The position numbers and the translations under genes are program-made. A stretch of 64,000 nucleotides of DNA from contig NC_058057.1 of the NCBI RefSeq assembly GCF_020085105.1, positions 25,741,082-25,805,081 on the forward strand, in the 5' to 3' direction. The notes beneath the pieces are model-generated. The model was not told where the DNA came from, did not search any database, and saw nothing but the letters and a program-made list of their open reading frames with translations. The stretch comes from Siniperca chuatsi. Lineage: Eukaryota; Chordata; Actinopteri; Centrarchiformes; Sinipercidae. Positions 32,711 through 44,545 of the stretch are shown piece by piece. How positions within the stretch are numbered: position 1 is the first letter of the stretch; the number at the start of each line of letters is the position of its first letter.

Positions 32711-34360
32711 ATATATGTTTAAAGATGGATACCAACCTGTGAGATTATTTCTGCCTTTGAGAAACTCAAACTTCACTCTGCTCTCCTCTTTTTAAGCCTC
32801 GCTGTTGTTTTTGCAGCAGAGAAGAAGAAAAAGAGACTGATCCAGATCTCCGTTATTCCACCATGATGTCATGAAGTCAGCTCCACCCATGTGTGTTATT
32901 TCTTCTGCCTGTTGTGTGTAGTGAAGCAGCCCAGCCAGCGACTGGTCGTCTTTGATCTCAGCCTCACAACGTACCGCTGGTCTCCGAGGCCTGTAACTGC
33001 ACCCCCGCCCTCCGACGTCAAACTAAGACCAGCTCGTACGCTCTGACTGTACACGAAGAGGACCGCAGACAAAACACAGGGCTGAGAAGTCCCACTCCTT
33101 CAGATCTGTCACTGTCTGTCTCTGACCCCCCCTCACCTCTGGATGTGGACCCAGCACACCCGGAGGACCACAACCGCTGATGCAACGAGCTCAAGGCGAG
33201 TTTGGCAGCCATCTTGTTTTTACAGCCTCTCCATCTCCATGTGGTCTAGCTGCTAGACACAAAGTCACTGTCAAATTCCAGCTGCCTACACATGACCAGC
33301 GTTCTTCAGAACGTAATGCAGAAGCAGGTTTACAACATCAAGATGTACAGAGAGGAAACTGAAAAATGCACAAACAAGACTTGCATCCATCGCAGACTAT
33401 CAGGAAACTATGTTTTTGAGTTTGATGCTAAAGACAAGCGTGCAACAAGTTTACTGCCAAGATCGTGTCAGGGTTCTTAAAAACTGACCATATATAGTTG
33501 AAGGTATGGCTGCAACTTATCATAATATTCTTACTGATTGATGTGGCAAGTGTTTTATATTAATTCATTAATCGTTTACTTTATAAAATGTCAAATGACC
33601 AACAGTCCAAAACCCAAAGACATTTAATTTAAGATGATATAAAGCTAAGAAAATCAGCAAATAGTGGGCGCTACTTAGGGCTGGAAAAAAGTAATTCCAC
33701 CTGCTCTGCACATTTTTTTTTGGAGGGGTAGGGAATTAATCATTTAATCTATGTTTTATTTACAGTTAATATTCCCCCAAAAAAACACAAGAATTGTACA
33801 TCAATCAAATATAAGTCGGTAAAGGACAGTTGTCTTTGTTGTAAAGGTCTCTGTGAAGGAAACTGAACAGGTTGGTGTTTTCTAAATTGTGTTGTTGTTG
33901 AACTACCATCAAGTACATCAAGTCTTATTTGCTATATAAATGTAGAAAACAGCATTCATATTGCATCTTATTAGTCTTCAGCACGAAGACTGTTTTCTTC
34001 TCTCATGAATTCAGGCTCATGTCACATGGCTGAGGATGTCAGAAAATGCTCGGTGGGACTATTTCTTTGCGTGGTTGGATATTTTCCATGAGCTATGGTG
34101 TGATTATTTTGGCTATTTTCACATGCCAGCCCCCCGTCCAAAACACCGAGCGTCCCCGAGCTGCAGTAACTCATCTCAGAGGAGATTTATGAGCCTCTGC
34201 TGTCGGTCCACAAGCCACAGTGTTGGAGTTCAACCAAAGTTGCTGGAACTTAAATGGTTTATTCGAACATGCAAGAAGATGCTCATTTGATTCAAGCTGT
34301 GAATTTGAACTCTTTTTTTTCTCTCCTCTACAGAAAATGTCTTCGTCAAGCTGCTATAGT
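32711..34360. other. No gene seen
   Basis: Mixed sequence with no supported exon. CpG and GC content are modestly higher at 32900-33180, without a recognisable product. Confidence 0.45.
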
Positions 34361-34363
34361 TTG

Positions 34364-34393
34364 AGCACACACACTCACACACACACACACCGT
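34364..34393. repeat. CA microsatellite
   Basis: Run of CACA/CTCACA repeats followed by ccgtcctcctcc. Confidence 0.8.
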
Positions 34394-35039
34394 CCTCCTC
34401 CTGGTTCACAAATTTAACAAGTCGGACACGAGTGACCTGTGGCAGCAGTGTAACTGCCCTCTGTGGACCCTGTTTCAGCACCGGCAGGGTGGGTGGTCCG
34501 TCCACATTTCTCCACTACACGTCTCTTTACAACGACTGCAATGTGTTTGACAAATGAAGAAACAAATCTGCAGATGGATCTGTCCCGAGGGCTGATGGTT
34601 AAGTTTAACGTGGAGGTTGTTTTCATGTGTGTTGTACAGATTCCTTTCACACATCGCGATGCGCTCATCATCACAAAAACACGAAGGTTTTAAAGAGCTC
34701 AGGTGTCGTCTACATATTAACTTTTGCCCATTACATTTAACATTCCTGATGAATCACTGTTTTCACTGCAATAATCAAGGATAATGACCTCTTACTGACT
34801 CAGTCTTCAGTGATAAACCATCGCAGACCAGAGCTGCATCATGTTAGAAGAGGTACAGAAAAAGGTGACATGTAGTTGCTAAAGTTTATCTGTGGTGTCT
34901 TCTGCAACAAAAACTTTTATTTCTGAATGTAAATAAACAGTAAAACTGCAGCAATTTTATTCACTTTTTACGAATATGATGCTGTGAATGTACTAATTAG
35001 ATTGAAAGAACTAAACACAATAAACTTTTTAAATGTGTT

Positions 35040-35480
35040 TGTGATATTTTATTCTTTACAGTGATCACTGCTGACTCTGCAGCATACGTGTAGGGACAGG
35101 TGGGCCTGTACCACCCAACTGTGGGCAAGTGCCACCCATTTAATAAAAAAGGATGAATCAATAAAATGTATGAATGATATAAAGTATTGCCCAGTGCCCT
35201 TCTGGTGTTTCTGTTTATCATGTTTAGAATTAAAGTTGCCTGCTACATCATGTTGTATTATGCATATGTCTGTTTTCTGAGTTACAGTCTGTGTACACGC
35301 TCAAACCCGGCTCAGTGTAACAGGTAGAAAATCTGAAAAAGGGCAATTTTACACGATTTAATTGGACAAAATGGGGGGGGGGGGGGCTTGCCTCTTTCAA
35401 GCTTATTTCAGACTTTTCAGATTCAAGTTCTACTTGTGCCACCCAAAAAAATGTGCAAGGCCCACCCATCACATTATTTC
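35040..35480. mobile_element. Possible degraded repeat with poly-G tract
   Basis: Contains paired phrases such as gtgggcaagtgccacccatt and aaggcccacccatcac, and a long G run near 35370-35387. It looks like parts of a dispersed fish element. Weak call. Confidence 0.3.
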
Positions 35481-35999
35481 TGGCTACGCTTCTACTCTGC
35501 AATATGAAAGCGAAGTCAGTCATGGGGTAACGCTGCTCTCAGAAAGACGACAAGTTGTGGTTTTACAGGATAGTTTTACGTGATGGACTATTTCTTGGCG
35601 CAAGGTTGATGATTGACTGGTGGGAATCTGGTGAGATACCATCTGTTGTTGTAGCTGCTCTCAGTTTCATTATTTTGGGATTCAGACAATTTATTGAAAC
35701 TTGCGACAGGTAACTTTCAGGCAGTAAGACGTTCATGATGTGAGTCACTTGATTTTCCAGCCCTAGTTGACATATTTGTACAATTCTTGCAAACTGATAT
35801 CAGAGCTGCAACAGAAATCCCATATTCGTAACACGCACATGTTTCTCAGCCTCATATTGATGGTAGTCCCACGTCACCTGAACGCAACACAAGCTATTTC
35901 AGTTAGTTGTAAGTATGAGTGACTCTTGTTGTACGTTTGATTCCTAGTTACAGTACATACATTAGACATTCACCCCCAGGTCCAGTGTTTATTTACTGT

Positions 36000-37560
36000 C
36001 CTGCTGATTTACGAGATCAACGGCGCCGTATTTCTGGGCTTCACTCTCCTTTTTAAAACCAGTGACATGCAACGTTGGATCAGAGTGTCACCGTCCTCAT
36101 CTGCTGTTGATCAGTCGTCTCTTTTAATGGCGGATTTACTGCAGCTCTCCACACTGCAGAGCCAGGAGTCAGGTTCACCCTGACGCTGGTTGTAAACAAT
36201 GTGGGCGAAATGATCAATTACAGACGGCTTAAAAAGATAAATGGATAACGTAAGAGCAGCTGAGATTTAAAAAAAAATGTAAATCCTCAGATCAAGAAAA
36301 AGAAAAATGCAGCTATAAAAGGCAGCAACTGTCTTTCATCACACCAAAAATGTACATTTTTTAAAACTGAGATGACTCAGAAGTGTTGTTGGTGCAAGAG
36401 TGTCCAGTTATTTAGTAGCATTTAAGGTTATCTTTAGATTAAATGTGAATTCAGTCATAGCTTTTGACCTTTAAAACATAAAAATTGTATTTTATTGTAG
36501 TTGTTTATATTGGTTAATTTTCTTGATTATATTTTAGATTACGGTTAGCAGATGGCAAATCAGTCATGCCTTTTAGGAGTCATTTCTGACTGGAAATAGG
36601 CCTAAAATATGCTATTTTAATCAAATGACTGAGTTATTTTGTCCATTAGCAGAGTATCAAACCCTGTAAAGCCATAACAGCACTTCACCATTAGAATATT
36701 CTTTAAACAAGCACGTTTCCACCTTTTAATGGCTGATTAAAGGCAGTTTTCTATCAGCAGACATGATGTTAATGTAGCTGAGAACAAAGAGCTGCAGCGA
36801 GTCAAAGCGACTTACAGTACATTCACTCTCACATTAATCTGTTTTATTTCGGCTAATGAGTGCCACTGCACCGCTTTGGTGCAGATGAGGAATTTTTATT
36901 GTTTTTCCAGACTTCAGATCAAGGTGACGTTACATTAATGGCCGAGGAGGGCAGGAGAGGTTTTAAGTGAGGTTAAAATACGATCCTGATCACCTGAGAT
37001 TTACTGTACCATCAGACAGTCAGCTCCTGGAACAGCACTTCGAGCCCTTCGTTTCCTCAAAAGCGAGATCGTGCTCACACGTCTGACTATCCTGATGACA
37101 AGAACTGTTTGAAATCAAGAACCATTTGCATACATTAATGTCTCAGGACAGACTGTGTGGCTGTGTGATCTAACTGCTGAGTTTGCTGCCAAGAAGTCAC
37201 GTAATTAATTCCATTTAGCTTATAGAGTCCATCTCATTTATTTACAACACGACAGAATTTCTCACAGCGCTGCCATATTAACGTGCCAACATGACTGTCA
37301 TAACTGTTGTTATTTTCTTTGGCTTTAAGTGAAAGTAATGGAATGTGATTATCTGAAATATTGCTGTTACTGTTTTGCATAATGCTGTTAGATGTGCTTA
37401 ATGCTAAAGTGAGCAAACTGCCGTTTTAGTGGTGTGTAATGCTGTTGTACAGCCGCCCAATGTGCACCTTGTTAACAAGCAAAACAAACAACACACACTT
37501 ACACTCTTACACCTGATTTTTGTAATGTTCTATCTCCATTCAAAGCCCTCATATGGCAAC
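36000..37560. other. Gene-free, unique-looking sequence, candidate conserved non-coding DNA
   Basis: Low repeat content, no coding potential, and motif-rich blocks at about 36780-37260, including an octamer ATTTGCAT at 37123-37130 followed by ACATTAATG. It may hold enhancers for the Pax gene, but nothing in the single sequence proves conservation. Confidence 0.25.
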
Positions 37561-37828
37561 ACAAATTAAATGCATTTCTATGAAATTGTGCTGCACAATT
37601 AAACTTGAGCCAGAATGATCATTTTAGTGATCAGGGCCTCACACCCCTCCCCCAATGGCTCCACATCACCCACTACTGATTGGTTAGGGTTGGTGCACCC
37701 TGCACCGGCTACCAGTGGCTGCTCGAATCCGATTCAAGACACTTGTGCTTGCCTACTGTGATGCGAATGGCTCAGGTCCATCCTACATCCAGGACATGGT
37801 CAAACCAAACACCCCGGCCCGTCCAATC

Positions 37829-38180
37829 CAGCGACATAAAGAGCGACAAAGTCTGCGTATGGAGGAGGTTGGGGTGGACGGATGAATCAAACACGGGACT
37901 TTCAGACAGGAGACCGGGGTTTGTTTCCTGTGTAAAACCAATAGTCAATGTTGATTGTTTTAAAGAAGTTATTTGTAACCCAAACCACGATATTTTCCTA
38001 AACCTAACCAAACTGCGACCGCCATCGTCATGTTTCTCAGCAAGCTTTATTTTGAAAGTCTAAACAGACTTTGCATATTTATTGTTGCTAACCTGACTGC
38101 GAAATGATAACGTGTTGAAAACGTGACACTGCCACTGTGGACCAGCGGGTGTATTACACGCTTTGGCGTGATGCCGGGTT
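37829..38180. mobile_element. Insertion inside the LINE fragment
   Basis: Separates the two parts of the LINE. The 8-mer GTCCAATC occurs on both sides (37821-37828 and 38181-38188), as an hAT-type target duplication would. Clear terminal inverted repeats were not seen, so the class is open. The interior contains a cctaaacctaaccaaactgcg phrase common in fish repeats. Confidence 0.45.
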
Positions 38181-38265
38181 GTCCAATCGGCTTGCTACTC
38201 CATCACTACGAGGGGGGCCCATTGACATCAGGACACCAGAAGCTCTACACATCCTCTGTCACAGC

Positions 38266-38370
38266 CTGAAAACTCACCTGTTCAGACTGAAAACTCACCT
38301 GTTCAGACTGAAAACTCACCTGTTCAGACTGAAAACTCACCTGTTCAGACTGAAAACTCACCTGTTCAGA
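38266..38370 (+). repeat. Five perfect 21-bp repeats within the LINE C-terminus
   Basis: CTGAAAACTCACCTGTTCAG plus A, repeated five times (105 bp), adding the heptapeptide KTHLFRL in frame. Confidence 0.95.
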
Positions 38371-39213
38371 CTGCATCTTGGCCCATAAAACACAACGACA
38401 ACAACAAAAAAAACTCTCTTATTGTTTCTAAATGTAGCACTTACTTGCATGATTCTTGCAAGCTTTGGGTTGTAGCCACATGGCTGAATGCACTTACTGC
38501 AAGTCGCTTTGGAAAAACGCATAAGCTAAATAAATGTAATGTAATGTAATGTAGGGCAAAACAAAACAAAATAACCACCCAGCGTTGGACATGGACATAA
38601 TGTGAAGTTAATCGCTTTGTTCGCTTGTATTTGTCCACTGGAATGTTTTACTGTAAGCCAAAAGACTTTAGATGTTAGCAAACATTGGCTGAATTGCATT
38701 AACAAATTCAACGCTTTTAACTTATTGCTGCCATGTTTAATGCAACATTTATGTCAGAGTTCAACACTGGTGAACTCCTGAGTGTAGTAAAGGAGAGTAA
38801 TTACACGCGTATCTCTTGTAGGCGAAAGGTTACTGGAAAACAATATTTGAGGTGGAAAGAAAAACATCTGCAAACAATCCGGAAATATGAAGGGCATTTA
38901 GATCCCTGTTGGAGTCAAAATTTCCCTCTCAATGTTTATATAAATTTGTGGTTTGGAGCCATAAACATTTTCACCCCATATTCCTAGAAATGGAGGAAAT
39001 CATTTTTGAGATGCTGTGGATGCTGAACTCGTTCTTTCGGCTTCTCTCCCAAACACACCAGTTTTCCTCAGCTGATGGTTTAACGGCTTGGAAAAGCTTC
39101 TGAAAACAAACAGCCGATGTTTAACGGGAGCTGAGGGACTTTCTGTACATGAAGATCCTCACAAAGAAGGCCTGTGACATCTGTTTCCTTCCCCTGGTGA
39201 CCCCTGGGATGAA

Positions 39214-39423
39214 CAAGGTCCGCCTACTGGAAATTTCTGGAGCTTTCAGCCACATCTCCTGGCTTTCAGCAGAGGGAGTTTGTTCAGTTGTTATCTCAAG
39301 ACCTAAATATGCAAGTTTGATTATTACTAACAACTGAACCATCTACTGAACAAACTCCATCCACGGATGAAAGCCAAAAGATGGGGCTGAAAGCTCTGGA
39401 AAATTTAAAGTAAGTGGACCTTG
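39214..39423. mobile_element. Foldback element
   Basis: The left arm starts AAGGTCC with gagctttcagcc, and the right arm is its inverted copy ending GGACCTT. A second inner pair, ggagtttgttcag / ctgaacaaactcc, continues the stem. Arms are about 75-85 bp with imperfect pairing and a loop of about 40 bp. Probably a MITE. Confidence 0.6.
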
Positions 39424-39587
39424 TGCTAGGAATTTTTTTGCCAAACTATATTTCCATGGTCAATAATGAACCTTCGAGCTTTTCCTTCCTTATAAACCTC
39501 TGTGCATGTTTTTGGCGTCTGATACGCTTCAAACTCACGGCACGACACTGAGCTCTGAGTCTGTGCATCGAACTGACTGTGTGGCTG

Positions 39588-39616
39588 TGGTGTGTGTGTG
39601 TGTGTGTGTGTGTGTG
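39588..39616. repeat. TG microsatellite
   Basis: About 13 TG units with a short interruption at the start. Confidence 0.85.
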
Positions 39617-40679
39617 ATGGTTGTTTTGTGTTGATCTAGTGTAATTTGTTCTCAGGTCTCTCTTGCAAAAGAGATCTGGATCTCAATGAGATGATGCAAA
39701 CAGCGGCGTCCTGTGAGGAAGTCTGACATTTCGCTCAGACCTCCTCCCTCCGTGGACTTTGTGGCTCTTCAACATCATGCTACTTCCTTGTTTTGCTTCT
39801 ACTGTACAGGAGTCATGATTACTACAGTCGCTAGAGGGCTTTGTCATCATTAACAAGTGTAGTTTTGGGACACTTGCTGAAACAACTTCTTGGGATGATA
39901 GTCTCGTTTTCATGAGGACTATTTACTTTGCAGAAAGTAGTTCCACTAGAAACTGTGGACTGCATGTTCTGTGAAAAACCTCCTATTGTATGCAAAGCAA
40001 AACTTATTGATCTAGTTTATAAAAAGGGCAACATTTTTAAACCTGATCTTAACAATTTCAAAAGGCCAAGAGTACACAGCTCAAACTACTGCATATTGTT
40101 TTAAATGGAGCCTCTGAAAACCACAGAACTTATTCTGCAGTGAACAAAGAAAATAAAGTACGATTATTCATCACTGATGCCTCACAGTCTTCACAACAGC
40201 TGAAAACAAATTCACTTTGAAATGGGTGTGATAACAATTGTAATTTCCTTCAAAAAATACTGAAGTAAAAGTAAAGCCATACTCCAAAAATGTCAAGTAT
40301 AGTCACCACAAAGCTGCACAGTTCCAATAACAGGAGTAAATGTAATCAGTTGCTTCCACTCTTTTTGACGGCGCCCTGACCAGCTGCAACATGCCTGGTG
40401 AGAAGCAGAGCACGGTGGTGTCTCGGCACGCTTCACTGATCCTCTAAAGAGAGAACCTGTGCAGGTGAAAAGGGTTTCATGCCTCTATTTTTGGTGAAAA
40501 GTGCGCGGCCATTTTTCTGGGGTTTTTAAAAATATCATTTTCTATACATTGATAAACTAAACGACACTGTAAACAGGTCAGATACTGTAAGCTGAAGGCT
40601 TGAAGGATCAAAGTTTATAACATGTCAGCAACGTGATGCCTTCAGGTACTGAAGTAAAGGTCCATCACCTCCATTTACC

Positions 40680-40722
40680 ACCCCCCCCCCCCCACCCCCA
40701 CACACACACACACACACACACT
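40680..40722. repeat. Poly-C plus CA microsatellite
   Basis: A run of C followed by CACACA. Confidence 0.85.
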
Positions 40723-42229
40723 CCCTACCCCGCTCAAGTATTTTAAAAGCCTTTCAGAGTTAATCCTCAGGTCAAATATTGTTGATTGTTACTATTGATG
40801 TGTGCAAGAAGCCCAGATCCTCCCTCTAGATGTGAGGGGAGGATTAACAGATCGACAGCACGGGTTAAAGATCTGCCGGTGATAGGCAGAGATGGTCAGC
40901 AACCCAGGGTCTTTAGTTTATACACAGAAGGGCATCATGTGAGCTGTCAAACAATCAGACAGGTTGTATATTAAACAACCAGTTTAACCAAACTTACTGT
41001 ACATGGATAAGAATACAAAGAGAATGAAATGGCATCTTTAATTCCTTAATGGGATGTAATTCTTGTTGAAGCAGGTTGTAAACTGTAGACTACTTAAATA
41101 TCAGTTAAGGGACAGTAGGGTGGGATTACTTAAAAGATTGCTTTACTGGTTAGATTGTGCTACTACTACTAGTGCAGGATGAGGTCGCCATTTATTCACA
41201 GTTTCCGAACGAGGTCAAAGTGTCCATTTCATTGTGTCTTTAACATTATTATCTAATCTGTCCACTGTAAACATCTTTTACATTTTACAGACTGACGTCC
41301 TGGTTCAACTTTGGCCGACATGTGCCTGCACTCAGGATGGATGGATTATGGGAACTAGATATGTTGCTCATCCTTTCCTAACCCAACACATAGCCTACAC
41401 CAAAAAAGTTCCTTCCTGGTTTGCTTCCACGCAGCCCACAGCACATTTTCATTTGTATGTCTTTCCCTCAACCTACCTGCTTCTCCGATAGACTGAAGGT
41501 GCTTTCAGACAGCGAGCGGTTGGCTACCTCCGATCCTACCAGCCTGTACACCACAGGCTTAAAATAAGGAAAATGGTTAGCAATATGACAGGATTTATAT
41601 AGAACAGAGGAGATGAATCATTCAGGGACCTCCGATACAGTAAAATCAGCTCCTGTATCGTTTCCCCCCCTATAGTTAAACTACAACTGGCACATCTGCC
41701 GTTATGTTTCCATTTAAAACCATGGAGGCAGCAGTGGCGACCGCTCGCTCTCTGAGAGCACTGTTAGGGTTAGGGACTGTATGGAAATGATTGGGGTGGG
41801 GTGGGGAGGGCGGCTGAATCTTCTATTTTATTTAATAAAAAAAGCAATGCCCTCCGCAGTTTTATTCATATTTTCTTTGGACTCTGATTTAGAAAAAAAC
41901 TGCAACACCGTCCCCCTCACTATCTCAAAATACTACAATTATGGCAAACAAACAACAAAATAGAAAATAGTGCCACTCTCTATTTATGGAATAAAGAGAT
42001 ATAAACGAGTGGCCCGGGCCCAGGCTCCAACTTGAGTGCCACAATATTTTCGTCCCAGAATGAATGAAAAAAAATGTAATTCTGGAAAGATACACAACCG
42101 CCCCCCTTTTCTGACCAGGGGATTTTTTTGTTTTCCTGCAGCACCACAGTCGACCACTGGGATAAACTGACCCACCGTGTCGTATCCAGATCTCTTTACA
42201 CAACCATGGTGCTCAGTTTTTACTCTGCC

Positions 42230-42347
42230 ATGAAAGATTTTTCTTCTAGCTAGAAGAAGAGGTACTGCTCAGTATCTCTTTTGCTAAGGAGGGTCTGAGG
42301 ACAGAGTGTGATATTGGGCTATATAAATAAAACTGACTTGACTTTTT
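42230..42347 (+). mobile_element. 3' end of a dispersed fish repeat
   Basis: Ends with gtgatattgggctatataaa followed by taaaactgacttgactt, a familiar 3' terminus of a fish non-autonomous element. Confidence 0.5.
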
Positions 42348-43654
42348 ACACATCGCACCAGCCACGTCTTCGCCTTCTGCTGCAGAAACATATTTTTCTC
42401 ACTTTCCCTTCATGGATCTTATTATTCGCACTGGCAAACCATCATGTTCACTATGCCCGCAAAATTTCGCGACACCAGACAGACCTCTGATGGAGCTCTG
42501 CGTCAAGCTACTGACGTGGCACAATCACCAGCCGCCATCAGCAACACCACAAAACACTGACAATAACACAAAGACCGCTGACGGGAGGAAAGTGTGGCCA
42601 GCAGAACCTGGGCGGTAGCAGCGAACTTATTTTATGGGAGTGTCTGAGATCAAAGATGGCATGTCAGCAGGGAATGCGGCAACATGGAAGACAATCAAAT
42701 AGTTAAGATGGCATTTGTGATTGCCCATATATGAACCTGTTAACCTCCTCCCTCACAGCTTTGTTACGTCTGTCTGTCAGCGCCCTGCAGCATAAGCAGC
42801 TATTCATTAGAGATGCTATCAGATGGCAAAAGACACTGGGTTTTTCCAGCAGGAAGGTATCAAGGTGAGATCTGTGGGAACCATCTATAATCTGGCCCAG
42901 TGAGCCAGTTGTGTTCGTGATTTTGCAAACTCATTGTTTTTGAGCTCAGAGTAAGTTATCAGACGAACATCACGTGTCTTTTTAAGAAGAAGGAACAGTT
43001 TATCTTCACTTGGACGGCCCAACAACAGAAATACAATTAAAATTATCTTTAAAATGATATCTACTAAAGCGGGATAACATTTTACGACAGGTGTTGTTCA
43101 GACACGTTCGCGTGTGTGTTTCTTTTGTACTTGCACGGATCGAGGGAATGACGTACATGTCTATTAAGAAGCAGTGGCACGTTTGACAAACCACAACGTT
43201 AGGAAATGTAGAAGAAGAATGAGGAAACTGTAATCAATTTCCCTCCAGTGACAATGTAAACAAACCACTACACCCGTGAACCAAACGTGAAAGAATTTGG
43301 ATTTATCAACGTAAATGAACGGGACAGTGACAAGATGGGCAACGATATTAAGCCTTAATCCTCTGCTCTGCTAGAGGATCGCTCGTGGCAGTACTATACT
43401 GTAATGTTCCCCAAACTCTTAAAGAAGTTTAATTACCGCCCCACGGTTGTATGCCTCCTTCAAACCAGTCAAGTTGCAGTTTACGTCCATGTCTGTCCAG
43501 ACTCATGTAATATATGTAGTGAATACTTGGAAGGAATTGAATAAAAGGTATAAAGTGTATATTTTGGCTAAATGAAAGTTATCACTTTATTGATGATACG
43601 TATGTATGATTCCAGTGAAAATACATTGTTGAACTGATTAATGAAGGATTATCA

Positions 43655-43900
43655 TAATAATAATAATAATAATAATAAAACTTTATTTATAGAGCACTTA
43701 TCAAAACAAAGTACAAAGTGCTTCACAACAAGAGAAATAGAATACCACAGTGAATGACGAAATATAAAGAAATAAAACACATAAAATAAACAGTAAAGTA
43801 AACAGTAAAATAAACAACCAGTTCAGGTAAATTCAGGATCTGCTTTCAGATAAAACTGTGTTTTGAGACGAGACTTAAACGAAGACGCTGACTCAGACAA
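43655..43900 (+). mobile_element. AAT microsatellite and short interspersed repeat
   Basis: (AAT) about 8, then tttatttatagagcacttat, then caaagtacaaagtgcttcac, a frequent fish repeat start. Downstream identity fades by about 43900. Confidence 0.5.
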
Positions 43901-44277
43901 CCTAATTTCTTCGTCATACATCATAGATGTATTGGCTGAACAGGTACACATGTACTTGATTACTATGTAAAGACGGATTCTTATAGAGTATAGCTGCACA
44001 AAATGTGCTGTTTTTGTTTTCTCCTGGCATCTTTGGATGTGAAGCCTCTCTATGAGCTGTAGGTGAAACTGATTAGCTAGGCGCTGGTGTTGAATAATGG
44101 CCAAAAAAAGTGTTTTTCCAGGACATTATGATGTCACAGTGAAGTTAACCTTTGACCTTTTGGGTAAAAAATGTCGTATTTGTTCATCGTTGTGTCTCAT
44201 TAAACATCTGTGTGAAATTTTGTCATAATTACTGCATCAATTCTTGACTTATGGCCAAAAACATGTTTGTCAAGGTC

Positions 44278-44510
44278 GTAGAAAAGGTTTCAGTCGTAGT
44301 CATCTGGACACTGTTTTCAGAATCAAGACGTTTCGGCTCCCATCCAGAAGTCATTCTCAAATGTGAAAAAATTGGACGGGAGCTGGAAATTTAAGCTACT
44401 AATTTTCCGAAACGTCTTGTTTCTGAAAACAGTGTCCGGATGACTACGACTGAAACCTTTTCTACGATAGAACGCTCCTGGACGAATGAGGGACTACACC
44501 GTCTTATTTT
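44278..44510. mobile_element. Foldback insertion flanked by a 13-bp direct repeat
   Basis: Inverted arms of about 58 bp at 44278-44337 and 44407-44465 (cgaaacgtcttg, actacgactgaaacc). The 13-mer GTTTGTCAAGGTC occurs immediately left (44265-44277) and right (44511-44523), consistent with a target duplication within the older repeat. Confidence 0.65.
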
Positions 44511-44530
44511 GTTTGTCAAGGTCATTTTTG

Positions 44531-44545
44531 AGGTCACAGTGACCT
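44531..44545. promoter_or_regulatory. Perfect estrogen-response-element palindrome
   Basis: AGGTCA CAG TGACCT matches the consensus ERE exactly. It is followed by TTGACCTTT, the reverse of an AAAGGTCAA extended half site. It lies in a transposon remnant. Function unknown. Confidence 0.5.

Larger units (their letters stand above)
37695..38553 (+). mobile_element. L2-like LINE 3' end, interrupted by another insertion
   Basis: The left part reads LHRLPVAARIRFKTLVLAY-like residues with GSGPSYIQDMVKP, the usual C-terminal reverse transcriptase region. The right part reads NRLATPSLRGGP, IDIRTPEALHIL, then LKTHLFRL. The 3' end is a (TGTAA) repeat tail at about 38530-38553, preceded by the tail-hairpin-like TCGCTTTGGAAAAACGC. 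The element is split by an insertion at about 37829-38180. It is dead. Confidence 0.75.

Noticed and set aside
37680-38063. 127-codon frame as a gene
   Set aside because: It spans LINE sequence and a second insertion, in a frame different from the LINE protein.
41760-41776. Telomere-like TTAGGG string
   Set aside because: Only two units; also a common string in fish repeats.
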